Shown here one piece after another: positions 43,714-53,773 of a stretch of 64,000 nucleotides of DNA (its first letter is position 1; the number at the start of each line of letters is the position of its first letter). The stretch comes from Leptobrachium leishanense. Taxonomy: Eukaryota > Chordata > Amphibia > Anura > Megophryidae. Both the position numbers and the translations under genes were made by a program. The notes beneath the pieces are model-generated. The model was not told where the DNA came from and searched no databases. It saw only the letters and a list, made by a program, of their open reading frames with translations. The stretch lies in contig CM019063.1 in NCBI GenBank assembly GCA_009667805.1, forward strand, positions 356,590,307-356,654,306, written 5' to 3'.

Positions 43714-45007
43714 CTAACTCGTGTACGTATAATGAAGCGAAACATGTGCATCTGAACCAATACAGGAATTCCCTTTGAATTTACCACTTTTCAAGATTTG
43801 AAAACACCATTTGTTGGACTGTATTTTCCTAAAACTGTATTATCAAAACGAAAACAAAATTAAAAGGCAACACCATTATTGCACCCATAGAGAGCCATGT
43901 GGGTGTTATGGGGGCACCCAGAGTGAGCCAAGGTGGGCCCTTTATGCGGGATAGTTAGCACTTTAGGTAGGATTACCCCTGGCTGCATATTACACAGATC
44001 AAGATCACAGGTTGCAGAAAACAAGACAAAAGGAAGGGTAATGGTTAAGGGAGAGAATAACAATAGACTGGCACCCGGCAGTAAACTAAAGGGAACCCTG
44101 ATCTGGATACAGTCCTTGGAAAGGTCGTCTAATCTGAAAGAAGGGGTCCTCAGTGCTGGCTGACATACAGAAGCTAGAGACAGGACAAGGGGACAAATCC
44201 AAAGACGTAGTCATAAACAAGAGCCAAAGTCAGTAACCAGAATGGGTTTTCATACAGAAGCCAGAGATCAGAAATCAGAAAGGGATATAGACAAGGGGTC
44301 AGTTCACAGAAGATCACCAGAAGATCATCAGATATACGAGGCCAAAGTCATACACAAGAAATCACAGAGCACAGAATATACCAACAGAACCTCAAGGAGC
44401 AATAACCCATGCAAGATCCCTGAGCATATGAAGTGGCTGGATATACTGTATATAGGAAGTGGGGCAGAGCAGGCAGAACATGTGATGTCAGACCAGACCG
44501 GCTACAAGGGAATCCAGGAGCGGAGAGGAAGGAATGGATAGCCCAGACAAGGTAGGAGCTGGCCCGGATCGCTCTCACCACCAGGTAGGGCTGGAAACGA
44601 GTGTAAATGTGACAGTGGGAATATGTGTATTATATACCTACTGTATATGGGTAATGCACCATGTTGCTGAGTACATCTTTTAAAGGGGGTAATTATAACT
44701 ACTGCTTTCCTTCTATGTCCCCTTGACTGGAATAGGCAGAGTATACCCAGGTAGAAATCCCTATTGTTTACCCACCACAAGAGAAGATATCTGTTGAAAA
44801 TAGCAAAGCCTTCATAAAGGCAATGCATCAATGATTTTATATTTTAGATTAGTCTGTGTTTGTGATAGTGTTGCTTTTTAATTTTATTTTCGTTTTGATA
44901 ATAAAGGTTAAGTTTTAGGAAAATACAGTCCACCAAATAGTGTTTTCATGTATTACGGGTTAACCCTATCAAGAAATGTTGTGAACTAATAAATCTATCC
45001 TAAACAG
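43714..45007. other. Intron sequence, mostly unclassified
   Basis: The part 43860-44620 has a 99-codon open frame (44242-44541) and GC-richer composition than its surroundings, with repeated CAGAAGCCAGAGA/CAGAAGCTAGAGA words. I see no known domain, and it may be part of an unrecognised repeat. Confidence 0.35.
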
Positions 45008-45174
45008 GTCTGATTTATCTGGTACCAAAGTAAACTCCATATGCACCATAAGGAGAGATACAACGAACACTCCATTTGATAAAGAAGCCTTCTACAAGGA
45101 GATGGAAACCCTGACCAAAGGTGTGAGCACACTGGGAAGCTACAAGCTGGACAAGAACAGTCTTTATGTAAATG
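45008..45174 (+). CDS. MUC16-like SEA module 3, C-terminal exon (56 aa)
   Basis: 167 nt, acceptor AAACAG, donor GTAAGC; phase 2 in, phase 1 out. Reads SDLSGTKVNSICTIRRDTTN, then FDKEAFYKEMETLTKGVSTL and GSYKLDKNSLYVNG. Two residues shorter than modules 1 and 2, so the cysteine loop has 17 residues instead of 19. A G-S-V-V-V site is absent. Confidence 0.88.
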
Positions 45175-45523
45175 GTAAGCTGGAAGACTTTTACTAATGT
45201 TAATTTTGATTCAGCAAGTACTGTACGATATTAATGTTTTTGTGTAGTATTTAGGGCTGGTAATGATTAAAATTTTCGTGTTCGATTAATCAATTTTTTT
45301 ATCGATTAATCGATTAATTTCGATTAATTATAACACACATACAGATCCAACTACTTTTAGCTAATCTGCATGCATTGCAACTCTGAATTAGTCTGGTAAA
45401 TGTGGTATACACTATATACAATCACCCAACACTGGTTAGTTTCAACAATCCATGACTTTACTTCACAGTTCACACAAATACGTCTTAAATTCAAACTGTA
45501 GCACTGACGTAAGTTATTATATT

Positions 45524-46118
45524 GCCCCAGCTCACACATGGATATATTTGCCCCTAGCTCATACATGGATATATTTGCCCCAGCTCATAAATGGAAATAT
45601 TGCCTCCAGCTCATACATGGAAATATTTGCCCCCAGCTCATATGGATATATTTGCCCCCAGCTCATATGGATATATTTCCCCCTAGCTCACACATGGATA
45701 TATTGCCCCAGCTCACACATGGATATATTTGCCCTGCTCACGCATGGATATATTTGCCCCAGGCCATACATGGATATATTTTCCCCAGCTCATACATGGA
45801 TATATTTGCCCCAGCTCATATGGATATATTTGCCCCCAGATCATATGGATATATTTGCCCCAGCTCACACATGGATATATTTGCCCCAGCTCATACATGG
45901 ATATATTTGCCCCTCAGCTCATACATGGGTATATTTGCCCCCAGCTCATACATGGATATATTTGCCTCCTGCTCATACATGGGTATATTTGCCCCAGCTC
46001 ATATGAATATATTTGCCCCAGCTCACACATGGATATATTTGCCCCCAGCTCTCACATGGATATATTTGCCCCCAGTTCACACATGGATATATTTGCCCCC
46101 AGCTCACACATGGATATA
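45524..46118 (+). repeat. Minisatellite, about 26-31-bp unit (locus 2)
   Basis: Units of GCCCCCAGCTCACACATGGA followed by TATATTT repeat about twenty times. All three + strand frames stay open for long stretches and give IYLPPAHTW-like peptides; these are not genes. One leftover unit at 53102-53130 lies beyond the inserted DNA, which shows the insertion split the array. Confidence 0.9.
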
Positions 46119-46213
46119 CAAACACAATATGGCAGCGCTAATAAGATATTAAGGAAGGATCGCTACAAGCATTCACACGTGGTTCCTGTCCCGAACCACC
46201 AAAATATATACCA

Positions 46214-46425
46214 ATAGTCCAAGGGGATGGAGTGCAGTGAAAACAATGTTCCTTTCTTTAAGTCCCAGGAGTAGATTTCCCAGATCCTGAAGAGAGCTTT
46301 CTTCCTAGGGTAACCTCAAAAAAGGAAAAACATCATTGTGCGATCTGATGTATACCACATGGATAAACCAAAGAAACGTCAGCACACTCACGTGAAATAG
46401 AGCCTTCCTGGCTCTGGATGATGCG
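46214..46425 (+). repeat. Outer left arm of an inverted-repeat element
   Basis: CAATAGTCCAAGGGGATGGA...CTGGCTCTGGATGATG pairs with 52889-53101. The arm is interrupted by the CR1 insertion and continues at 52180-52523. Confidence 0.85.
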
Positions 46426-46442
46426 CTCGCGTCCCACAGTCT

Positions 46443-47089
46443 GTGGCTCTTCTTAATTCTTTTGAGGCACTTTCAGAGTGTAGTGGTAAGACAGAAGTAG
46501 GCTCAGACACCATAGTTGAGGAACCACTATCCCCTATGTCTAAGGTATGCAAGACTGCAACCAAGGACAAAAAGGAAAAGGTGGGACTTGATAGAAGGCA
46601 ATTGTTTCTGGGTGATTCTATCATAAGAGGTGTTGAGCTGGAGAGTAGTGGTTTGGTGAGATGTCTTCCTGGGGCTACTACTCGTAGAGACAGGAGACGT
46701 ATTCGCAATATTGTCCAACAAGCAAAGCAGGAAGTGGAAGTGGACGTTCTTGTCCATCTAGGGACAAATGACTTGGCTAGCAATGAGGTTTCTGAGATTA
46801 AGGAAGATTTTTGTGTTCTTGGAGGTGAAATACAGCAGATTGCGTCCACTGTGTCATTCTCTGAGTTCTGCCTGTGCATAACATTGAGGCTAGGCAGATG
46901 CGCACTAGGGAATTTAATTTGTGGCTTCGGGAATGGTGTCGGGAGCAACGATTTGGCTTTGTGTCCCATGATAGCTCTAATTGGAGCAGAAAGGAACTGT
47001 ATAGAAAAGATGGTTTGCATCTTACTCATAGGGGAACATATGTTCTCAGTGAGAAGTTCAAAGGTTTCACAAAGAAATATTTAAACTAG
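46443..47089 (+). pseudogene. CR1 ORF1, SGNH esterase-like protein
   Basis: FLGDSIIRGVEL (46605-46640) has the catalytic Ser block GDS; VLVHLGTNDLAS (46745-46785) has the G-x-N-D block; DGLHLTHRGTYVL (47010-47050) has the Asp/His block. A frameshift near 46868 joins the two parts. The N terminus is cut off. CR1 ORF1 proteins with this fold are thought to act as esterases of uncertain substrate. Confidence 0.8.
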
Positions 47090-47127
47090 GAGGGGGGGGA
47101 AAAAAGGGTAAAAAACAATCTGCCCGA

Positions 47128-48299
47128 TTGTCCCCCAAAACTAAATCTGAGGCTGCAAGCAACATGCGGGGTAAAAATGACAAGCTCAGAGTTGTGTCTA
47201 TAAATGCTCGCAGTTTAGTCAATAAAATCAATGAACTGGAGGAAATGATGGCAGCTGAAAATGTAGATTTAGTGGCGGTTACTGAATCATGGTTCAGTGA
47301 GAAAAATAACTGGGACATAACAATACCGGGGTACTCTTTATATAGAAAAGACAGAGAAGGTAGGAAAGGAGGAGGAGTGGCCCTGTATGTGAAAAACAAC
47401 ATAAAAACGAACCAAATAAAAGTGAGCAAGGTGAACATAGAGTCAGTTTGGGTTACGCTAACATTTGGCAATCATACAGTAGGTCGTGTAGGTGTGATCT
47501 ATAGACTCCCTGGACAAGTAGAAGAGCTAGATAATCTGCTGTTTGAGGAAATAGCCAAAATGACAATGAAGGGGGAAGTTATTATCATGGGGGACTTTAA
47601 TCTTCCTGATGTGAACTGGAAAACCAAAATACCTGTGTGCACCAGGAGTACAAATATTCTAAACTCCCTACTGGGATTATCTCTAACACAAGTGGTTGAG
47701 GAGCCAACCCGTAAAGAGGCCATATTGGATTTAATACTCACAAATGGAGGTTTGGTATCAGACGTTGTTTTAGGTGAAAATTTGGGTTCTAGTGATCACC
47801 AGTCAGTGTAGTTTAACATAAGAACAGGGATGGAGCTGCACCACACGAAAACAAAAGTATTAGACTTTAAAAAACAGATTTTTCTAAAATGAGATTTTGT
47901 GTGAATAAGTCATTATCAGACTGGAGGAGTTTAAAGGGAGTCCAGGAAAAATGGGATTATTTAAAGGAGGCATTATTGAAGGCCGCAGGCAGTTGCATTC
48001 GGCTTGTTAGCAAAAACAAAAAAGGGAAGAAACCACTGTGGTACTCTACAGAAGTGGCCAAAATAGTGAAGAACAAAAAGATAGCATTCAATAATTATAA
48101 AAAAACTCAGAGTGAAGAAGATAGGCAAACCTATAAGATTATGCAGAAAGAGGCAAAGCAATTTATAAGAGCTTCCAAAGCACACGCAGAAGAGAAAATA
48201 GCTCAGTCAGTAAAAAAGGGGGACCAAACATTTTTTAGATACATAAACGAGAAAAGAAAAGTAAAACAAGGATTAGTTAGATTAAAAACAAAGGAAGGA
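47128..48299 (+). pseudogene. CR1 ORF2, endonuclease part
   Basis: Motifs SINARSLVNKINELE, TESWFSEKNNW, RKGGGVALYV, IYRLPGQ, MGDFNLPDVNW and SSDHQSV are all present. A TAG at 47809-47811 replaces the TGG found in the - strand copy, and a frame change follows near 47870. A second open stretch (47889-48299) leads toward the RT and is cut by the nested insertion. Confidence 0.88.
48284..48299 (+). repeat. Target-site duplication, left copy
   Basis: AAAAACAAAGGAAGGA. The right copy follows the poly-A at about 50472-50487. The undisrupted CR1 site is visible on the - strand at about 22262-22280. Confidence 0.8.
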
Positions 48300-48324
48300 G
48301 CATGCTGGGAGAGGCAGGGCTGAG

Positions 48325-48612
48325 ATGCAGCTGCTACTATGGCCCACAGGAAAAAAGGTATCTTGCCTGTGGCTGCAGTCTGCAAGATCTTCACTTCAAT
48401 TTCAGGATTGGACTAACAATAGCTGGCAAGGTGGTGCGAAAAGTGTGCCAAACGATTTGGACACCCTGAAGGAGAAATGCATCCCTACACCAAATGAAAA
48501 TACATGGGCCGATATTGTGGAGGGGTTCCAAGATAGAGCCAATTTCCCTAACTGTCTTGGGGCAGTGGACGGGAAACATATCCGTGTTGTGAAGCCAGAA
48601 TTGAGTGGTTCT
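48325..48612 (+). pseudogene. Harbinger transposase fragment (HARBI1-like)
   Basis: Pieces in shifted frames read FTSISGL, IAGKVVRKVCQTIW, then LKEKCIPTPNENTWADIVEG, FQDRANFPNCLGAVDGKHIR and VVKPE. NFPNCLGAVDGKHI is a hallmark of PIF/Harbinger transposases and carries a catalytic Asp (48558-48590). It stops at SGS near 48612, where the L1-like sequence begins. No start codon or full domain. Confidence 0.8.
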
Positions 48613-48689
48613 CGGTGGAGCCTGGGGTGTTTCCTGGAGGCCATATCGGACCTGATTCCCGGCTGGAGAGACTTTACTGTCGCCTGAGC

Positions 48690-49931
48690 ATGGGGAAGAA
48701 GCTGAAAACACTTCCACAGCGCAGGTTGGTGGACACCAGACAGGCGGACATTAGAGATTCACTGAATTATAGACGCTCTGCAACAGTTATACCCCCCTCT
48801 TCCCTCCTGCCCATGGGGTATGACTCCTCTGAGGAGGAAGACTGCTCCTGGCACAACGGACGGGGGCCCGATTGGCCCGCCGAGACGTCCCGGGACAAGA
48901 ATCCAATGACTATGAGTGCCGCTGCACGCAAGAGAGCGCAGAAAAAGAGGAAAAAGGCCTTGGCAGCGGAGTTACCTGAGGCCACGGCTACGGAGCCCTC
49001 CGCAGGTGGCTCAGAGGCTGATACGCTAATGTCGGATGCAGAGGACCTGACACGACGGACGGACGGCCCGCAACAAGAGGGAGCCCTACAACCGCAGCGG
49101 ATATCGGATACCCCAGGGGAGACTGGCTCTCTATTGGGTGCAGCAACGCCTCCAGGCTCTGCCGGGACCCCTGCGGCTGCCCCAGATGACATGCGCCCCA
49201 CTACGATGCAGGACTATAGAAACTTCATAGCGGAGATCAAATCAATATGGCTGACCGAATTATCTAACGTGCGCTCTGAGGTAAAGGAGGTGCGCTCACA
49301 GATGGTGGCGGTTCAGGCTCAGACTGTGGAGTTGGCAGAAGAACAGACGGTATTGTCGGCACAGGTGACTGCTCTCAGGTCTCAGGTGGAGGTTTTGACA
49401 CGCTCAGTGGAGGCTCTGGAGTCCCGGCACCGTCGGCGCAATGTCCGTGTCCTGGGAGTTCCCGAGTCGGTTACTCCAGCGGACTTACTCTCGTACACTA
49501 ATAGTCTGGCACGCCAGGTTTTGGAGGATCCGCCTGACACCCCGGAGGTGTTTAGCACGGTTTACCGCATTCGCAAAGCTGCTGAGGCCCCACGGGATGC
49601 CCCGAGAGATGTGATCGCGGTCACAGCAGATGTGGCAGCCAAAACACGGATCATGACAGCGCCGGGGGCGCGAGCTGATGTCCTATTCGATGGAGTAACC
49701 CTGAAATTATTTCACGACCTGCCCTTCGCAACGCTGATGGCGCGCCGCAGATATCGCGAGGTGACAACTTTCCTCAGGCATAAAGGGGTCCGGTACCGCT
49801 GGGGTCCAGCCGGCTCATTAGTGGTTACCCATAACAAAATGTCGTATGTAATCTCGGACCCGGCCGAGGCCTGGCCTGTTTTACTGGGGGCGGGTTTTGC
49901 GCCGGATGGAACGCTCGTCTCCCCGGGCTGA
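48690..49931 (+). CDS. L1-like ORF1 protein, intact (413 aa)
   Basis: A complete frame with its start at MGKKLKTLPQ; I chose this start because the related - strand element begins MGKK too. Residues 1-100 are basic and Lys/Arg-rich (RKRAQKKRKK at 80-89). Residues 175-247 form a coiled coil. An RRM-like core follows (RRRNVRVLGVPES at 248-260), then a C-terminal domain with ARRRYREVTTFL (351-362) and YRWGPAGSLVV (369-379). Together this is the L1 ORF1 RNA-binding chaperone architecture. GC content is well above the flanking CR1. No RT follows. It could be non-autonomous and mobilised by an L1 elsewhere. Confidence 0.82.
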   Translation: MGKKLKTLPQRRLVDTRQADIRDSLNYRRSATVIPPSSLLPMGYDSSEEEDCSWHNGRGPDWPAETSRDKNPMTMSAAARKRAQKKRKKALAAELPEATATEPSAGGSEADTLMSDAEDLTRRTDGPQQEGALQPQRISDTPGETGSLLGAATPPGSAGTPAAAPDDMRPTTMQDYRNFIAEIKSIWLTELSNVRSEVKEVRSQMVAVQAQTVELAEEQTVLSAQVTALRSQVEVLTRSVEALESRHRRRNVRVLGVPESVTPADLLSYTNSLARQVLEDPPDTPEVFSTVYRIRKAAEAPRDAPRDVIAVTADVAAKTRIMTAPGARADVLFDGVTLKLFHDLPFATLMARRRYREVTTFLRHKGVRYRWGPAGSLVVTHNKMSYVISDPAEAWPVLLGAGFAPDGTLVSPG

Positions 49932-50451
49932 GAACTTAGGTGATGGGAATCTCTGACTTGTTTGCACAACACCTTTACGAGAAGCCGCCTCTTTTTCAAT
50001 GCGTTCTTGTTAGTTCATGGTTTTGCATTTTGACTCATGTTTCGTTGTTTATCTGATGTCTTTTGCTGCTCGGAAAGTTATAGGAAGACCCCCTCTCTTT
50101 CTCTGTTGTTTTTTAATTTTTATTTTTATATAGTTTGAGGAGCTATTTAGATGGATTCGGGGATTGTGTTGTGAGCCCCTTTGATAACCCCCCTCCCTCA
50201 TTGCCTGTATTGCTATATGGGATTTTGGAAGTGTCTTATGCTCCCTTTTCCCTTTAGGTTTCAGGCCTTTTCTCCCCCCCCCCTTATGATGGCATTGCCT
50301 TTGGCGCCTGCAGATGTTTCAATACGTCTCTTTATTTATTTTTTATTTCTTATCTATATAATGCTTTACGACAGTTGATATCACAGCCCTGTGTGGCTGC
50401 TTTCTTGTTGGTCGACATGTGGCCCTATTTGAAATTTCGAAATAAAGAATT
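49932..50451 (+). other. 3' UTR of the ORF1-only element
   Basis: About 520 noncoding bases between the ORF1 stop and the A-tail, T-rich with a C-run at 50273-50283 and an AATAAA signal at 50441. Confidence 0.7.
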
Positions 50452-50487
50452 AAAAAAAAAAAAAAAAAAAAAAAAACAAAGGAAGGA

Positions 50488-52100
50488 AGGTATGTAGAAG
50501 AGGATAAAAGTCTCGCTGACTGCCTCAATGAATATTTTTGTTCAGTCTTTGCAGAAGAAATGGAAGGAAACACTAAAGAGACATTTACATATGAATTTAT
50601 AGGAAGAGGTTCTACAGCAGCTGTCTAAAGTAAAGACAAATAAGTCAATGGGGCCTGATGGGATCCACCCTAAATTATTAAAAGAGCTCAGTGGTGTAAT
50701 AGCAAAACCGTTAACAGATTTATTTAACCAATCCTTGTTAATGAGAGTCGTCCCAGAAGACTGGAAATTAGCAAATGTTGTGCCCATTTACAAGAAGGGT
50801 AGTAGGAGGAATTGGGGAACTATAGGCCAGTTAGTCTTACGTCAGTAGTGGGGAAATTAATGGAAACCATGTTAAAGGAAAGGATTGTTGAACATCTAAA
50901 AACACATAGATTACAGGATCAGAAACAACATGGGTTTACCTCAGGGAGATCATGCCAAACTAATCTTATTGACTTTTTTGATTGGGTAACAAAAATAATA
51001 GACAAAGGTGGTGCAGTAGACATTGCTTATTTAGATTGCAGTAAGGCTTTTGATACTGTTCCGCATAGAAGGCTTATCAATAAATTGCAATTTTATAGCT
51101 TGGATTCCAATATTGTTGAATGGATTAGGCAGTGGCTGAGTGACAGGCAACAGAGGGTTGTGGTAAATGGAGTTTATTCGGCGCAAGGTCTTGTTATCAG
51201 TGGGGTACCTCAGGGGTCAGTACTTGGACCCATTCTCTTTAATATTTTTCTTAGTGATATTGCAGAAGGTATTAATGGTAAAGTATGTCTTTTTGCTGAT
51301 GACACAAAGATTTGCAACAGGGTTGACGTTCCTGGAGGGATCAGCCAAATGACAAATGATTTAGGTAAACTAAAGAAATGGTCGGAGCTGTGGCAATTGA
51401 GTTTTAATGTGGATAATTGCAAGATAATGCACCTGGGGCGTAAAAACCCAAGGGCTGAATATAGAATATTTGATACAGTCCTAACCTCAACATCTGAGGA
51501 AAGGGATTTAGGGGTTATTATTGCAGAGGATCTAAGGGTAAGTAGTCAATGTAATAGAGCAGCAGGAAATGCTAGCAGAATGCTTGGTTGGGTAGGGAGA
51601 GGTATTAGCAGTAGGAAAAGGGAAGTGCTCATGCTACTGTACAGAGCACTGGTGAGACCTCACATGGAGTACTGTGTGAGTACTGGAGACCGTATCTCCA
51701 GAAGGATATAGACATCTTAGAGAGAGTTCAGAGAAGGGCTACTAAAATGGTGTACGGCTTGAAGGAGAAAAGTTACCAGGAAAGGCTTAATAATCTTAAC
51801 ATGTATAGCTTGGAAAAAGACGAGACAGAGGAAATATGATAGAAACATTTAAATACGTAAAGGGAATCCACAAGGTAGAGGAAGGGAGTATATTTAAAAG
51901 GAAACAAAGTAGCAAAACAAGAGGACATAGTCTTAGATTAGAGGGGCAAAGGTTTAAAAGTAACATCAGGAAGCATTATTTTACTGAGAGGGTGGTGGAT
52001 ACATGGAACAGCCTTCCAGTAGAAGTGGTAGAGGCCAAAACAGTGATTGAATTTAAGCAGGCATGGGATAGGCATAAGGCTATCCTAAACAAAAGATAAA
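50488..52100 (+). pseudogene. CR1 ORF2, reverse transcriptase part
   Basis: [59 protein letters not shown] and LFADDTKI (catalytic FADD intact, about 51290-51315), then LGRKNPRAEY, SEERDLGVII and the tail FTERVVDTWNSLPVEVV ending near 52100. Frameshifts at about 50812, 51690 and 51825. Apart from the nested insert the copy is close to complete for ORF2. Confidence 0.9.
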
Positions 52101-52179
52101 TCCAGGTAAAGTATCCATGTAATTGGGCAGACTAGATGGGCCGAAAGGTTCTTATCTGCCGACATTTTCTATGTTTCTA

Positions 52180-52523
52180 TTAACAGCTACCCACTTGCCC
52201 TTTTCGGTACAGGTAGTCTAGATACTTCAAGTCTTTACACCCTTAAATATGGATACAGACAGGGCATAGCATAGACTGTAATACTATGGAAAATAGAAAA
52301 GTGGAATAGAAATATACTCTCACTTTCTTGGACCTAACCTAGGTCCTTAGGAATCAGGCTCCGAAGTTGTCGTAGGGTAAAACTTCAAATAAAACCCCAT
52401 GCGGTGGAGTAAAAATCAAAAATTTACTAAAACACAGCATAAAATACAACAAAAATATAAAATAAGGGAATAATGAGTGACCAGAATGCATTTCGCCCGT
52501 TGAGATATCCTCAGTGGATTCCT
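52180..52523 (+). repeat. Inner left arm of the inverted-repeat element
   Basis: TTAACAGCTACCCACTTGCC...CCTCAGTGGATTCCTCAGC pairs with about 52539-52880. Contains AATGCATTTCGCCCGTTGAG, the complement of the motif at 52543-52567. Confidence 0.88.
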
Positions 52524-52538
52524 CAGCTGGTTTTCTGA

Positions 52539-53101
52539 GCCACTGAGGATATCTCAACAGGCGAAATGCATTCTGGTCACTAATTATTCCCTTATTTTAT
52601 ATTTTTGTTGTATTTTATGCTGTGTTTTATTAAATTTTTGATTTTTACTCCACCGCATGGGGTTTTATTTGAAGTTGTACCCTCCGACAACTTCTGAGCC
52701 TGATTCCTAAGGACCTAGGTTAGGTCCAAGAAAGTGTGAGTATATTTCTATTCCACTTTTCTGTTTTCCTTAGTATTACAGTCTATGCTATGCCCTGTCT
52801 GTATCCATATTTAAGGGTGTAAAGACTTGAAGTATCAAGACTACCTGTACCGAAAAGGGCAAGTGGGTAGCCGTTAATAACCCAGAGGCACATCATCCAG
52901 AGCCAGGAAGGCTCTATTTCACATGAGTGTGCTGATGCTTCTTTGGTTTATCCATGTGGTATACATCAGATCGCACGATGATGTTTTTCCTTTTTTGAGG
53001 TTACCCTAGGAAGAAAGCTCTCTTCAGGATCTGGGAAATCTACTCCTGGGACTTAAAGAAAGGAACATTGTTTTCGCTGCACTCCATCCCCTTGGACTAT
53101 T
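52539..53101 (-). repeat. Right arm of the inverted-repeat element
   Basis: Complement of the joined left arm (46214-46425 plus 52180-52523). CTGAGGA (52543-52549) and GAAAT (52563-52567) repeat the tail motif seen in the Penelope-like copies and in the 717-bp hairpin. The arms are very similar, so the structure could fold into a long hairpin once the CR1 is removed. Confidence 0.85.
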
Positions 53102-53149
53102 CACACATGGATATATTTGCCCCCAGCTCTCACCTCTGCCGCCGCGTGC

Positions 53150-53340
53150 TGTGCGCTGCGTCTTTGGCTCCCTATGAGTATCCGAAGGCATGGAGCTTGG
53201 CCGCTCGCCTGGCTCAACCACGTGACCAGCCGTGATCTCGCGAGAACGCTGCTGGTCACGTGGTTCCCCCAGGCGAGCGTCCAAGCTCCATGCCTTCGGA
53301 CGCTCATAGGGAGCTAAACACACGGTGCAAAGCACGCACC
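53150..53340. repeat. GC-rich hairpin of the hAT composite
   Basis: AGCTTGGCCGCTCGCCTGG and CCAGGCGAGCGTCCAAGCT are inverted copies around ATCTCGCGAGAACG. Related to 19288-19440. Confidence 0.8.
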
Positions 53341-53505
53341 GCCGCGTGTTTTGCGCCGCTGGTCAATTTAAAATATTTTTAATCGACCAAAAAAATTTGC
53401 GATTAATCGATAGATTAATCGTTAATTTCCGCAGCCCTAGTAGTATTGTATAAATATAATGCTTGGCTGAATAATATTTAATTTGATCTGTTTTGTTTTC
53501 TTTAG

Positions 53506-53532
53506 GTTACAACGAATCTCCAAAAGCTACAA
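53506..53532 (+). CDS. MUC16-like SEA array, module 4 linker exon (9 aa)
   Basis: 27 nt, acceptor TTTAG, donor GTAAGT, phase 1 to phase 1. Reads GYNESPKAT; YNES keeps the linker pattern and includes an N-glycosylation sequon. It lies 59 bases right of the hAT target duplication, so the 8.2-kb insertion just missed it. Confidence 0.75.
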
Positions 53533-53592
53533 GTAAGTTTGTGTTACACTGAATGTTTACAGGTATTGGGAGGGAAGAAAGCAACACTAACA

Positions 53593-53773
53593 AGGTTATT
53601 CAGAGAAAGGTAAAAAGCAGGAGAACTGGCAGGAGAAGAGAACAATCTAGACCAAATAGCCGATTTGCAAGGTGAGATAAATAGGAGAATTTTTCTTGTT
53701 TGGCTATTTTGACCTAGACTTTTCACTTCTCCAGTCATTCTCCTGAGTTTCACCTTTCTCTGAATAGACCTGT
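53593..53773. mobile_element. Hairpin MITE (TTATTCAGAG ends), about 181 bp
   Basis: AGGTTATTCAGAGAAAGGT and ACCTTTCTCTGAATAGACCT are inverted copies and the interior pairs over most of its length. Confidence 0.85.

Larger units (their letters stand above)
48300..50476 (+). mobile_element. Retroposed chimera: Harbinger fragment + L1-like ORF1 + poly-A
   Basis: Bounded by a roughly 15-bp target duplication and ending in AATAAA (50441-50446) and about 25 A (50452-50476), so it was inserted by L1-type retrotransposition. The first 310 bases encode a piece of a Harbinger transposase; the rest is an L1-like leader, ORF1 and a 520-base 3' UTR. No ORF2 is present. Confidence 0.82.
46424..52178 (+). 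mobile_element. CR1-type LINE, 5'-truncated, + strand, with nested chimera
   Basis: Starts inside ORF1 at 46424 and ends ACATTTTCTATGTTTCT at 52178. Both coding regions are readable. It is inserted in the left arm of the inverted-repeat element and is split at 48299/50477 by a polyadenylated retrocopy. Confidence 0.92.
45252..53439. mobile_element. hAT-type composite element, 8.2 kb
   Basis: A perfect 8-bp target duplication, GTAGTATT, flanks it (45244-45251 and 53440-53447). Ends TAGGGCTGGTAATGATTAA and TTAATTTCCGCAGCCCTA are inverted copies with a hAT-like tip. Near the ends are many ATTAATCG words. Its own content seems to be only the minisatellite and a GC-rich hairpin; most of the length is later insertions. 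Confidence 0.82.

Noticed and set aside
44242..44541. 99-codon + strand frame
   Set aside because: Hydrophilic, no recognisable domain, flanked by repeat-like words; not supported as a gene.
45452..46217. Long repetitive frames rich in IYLPPAHTW
   Set aside because: All three + strand frames are open across the minisatellite; product of the tandem unit, not a protein gene.
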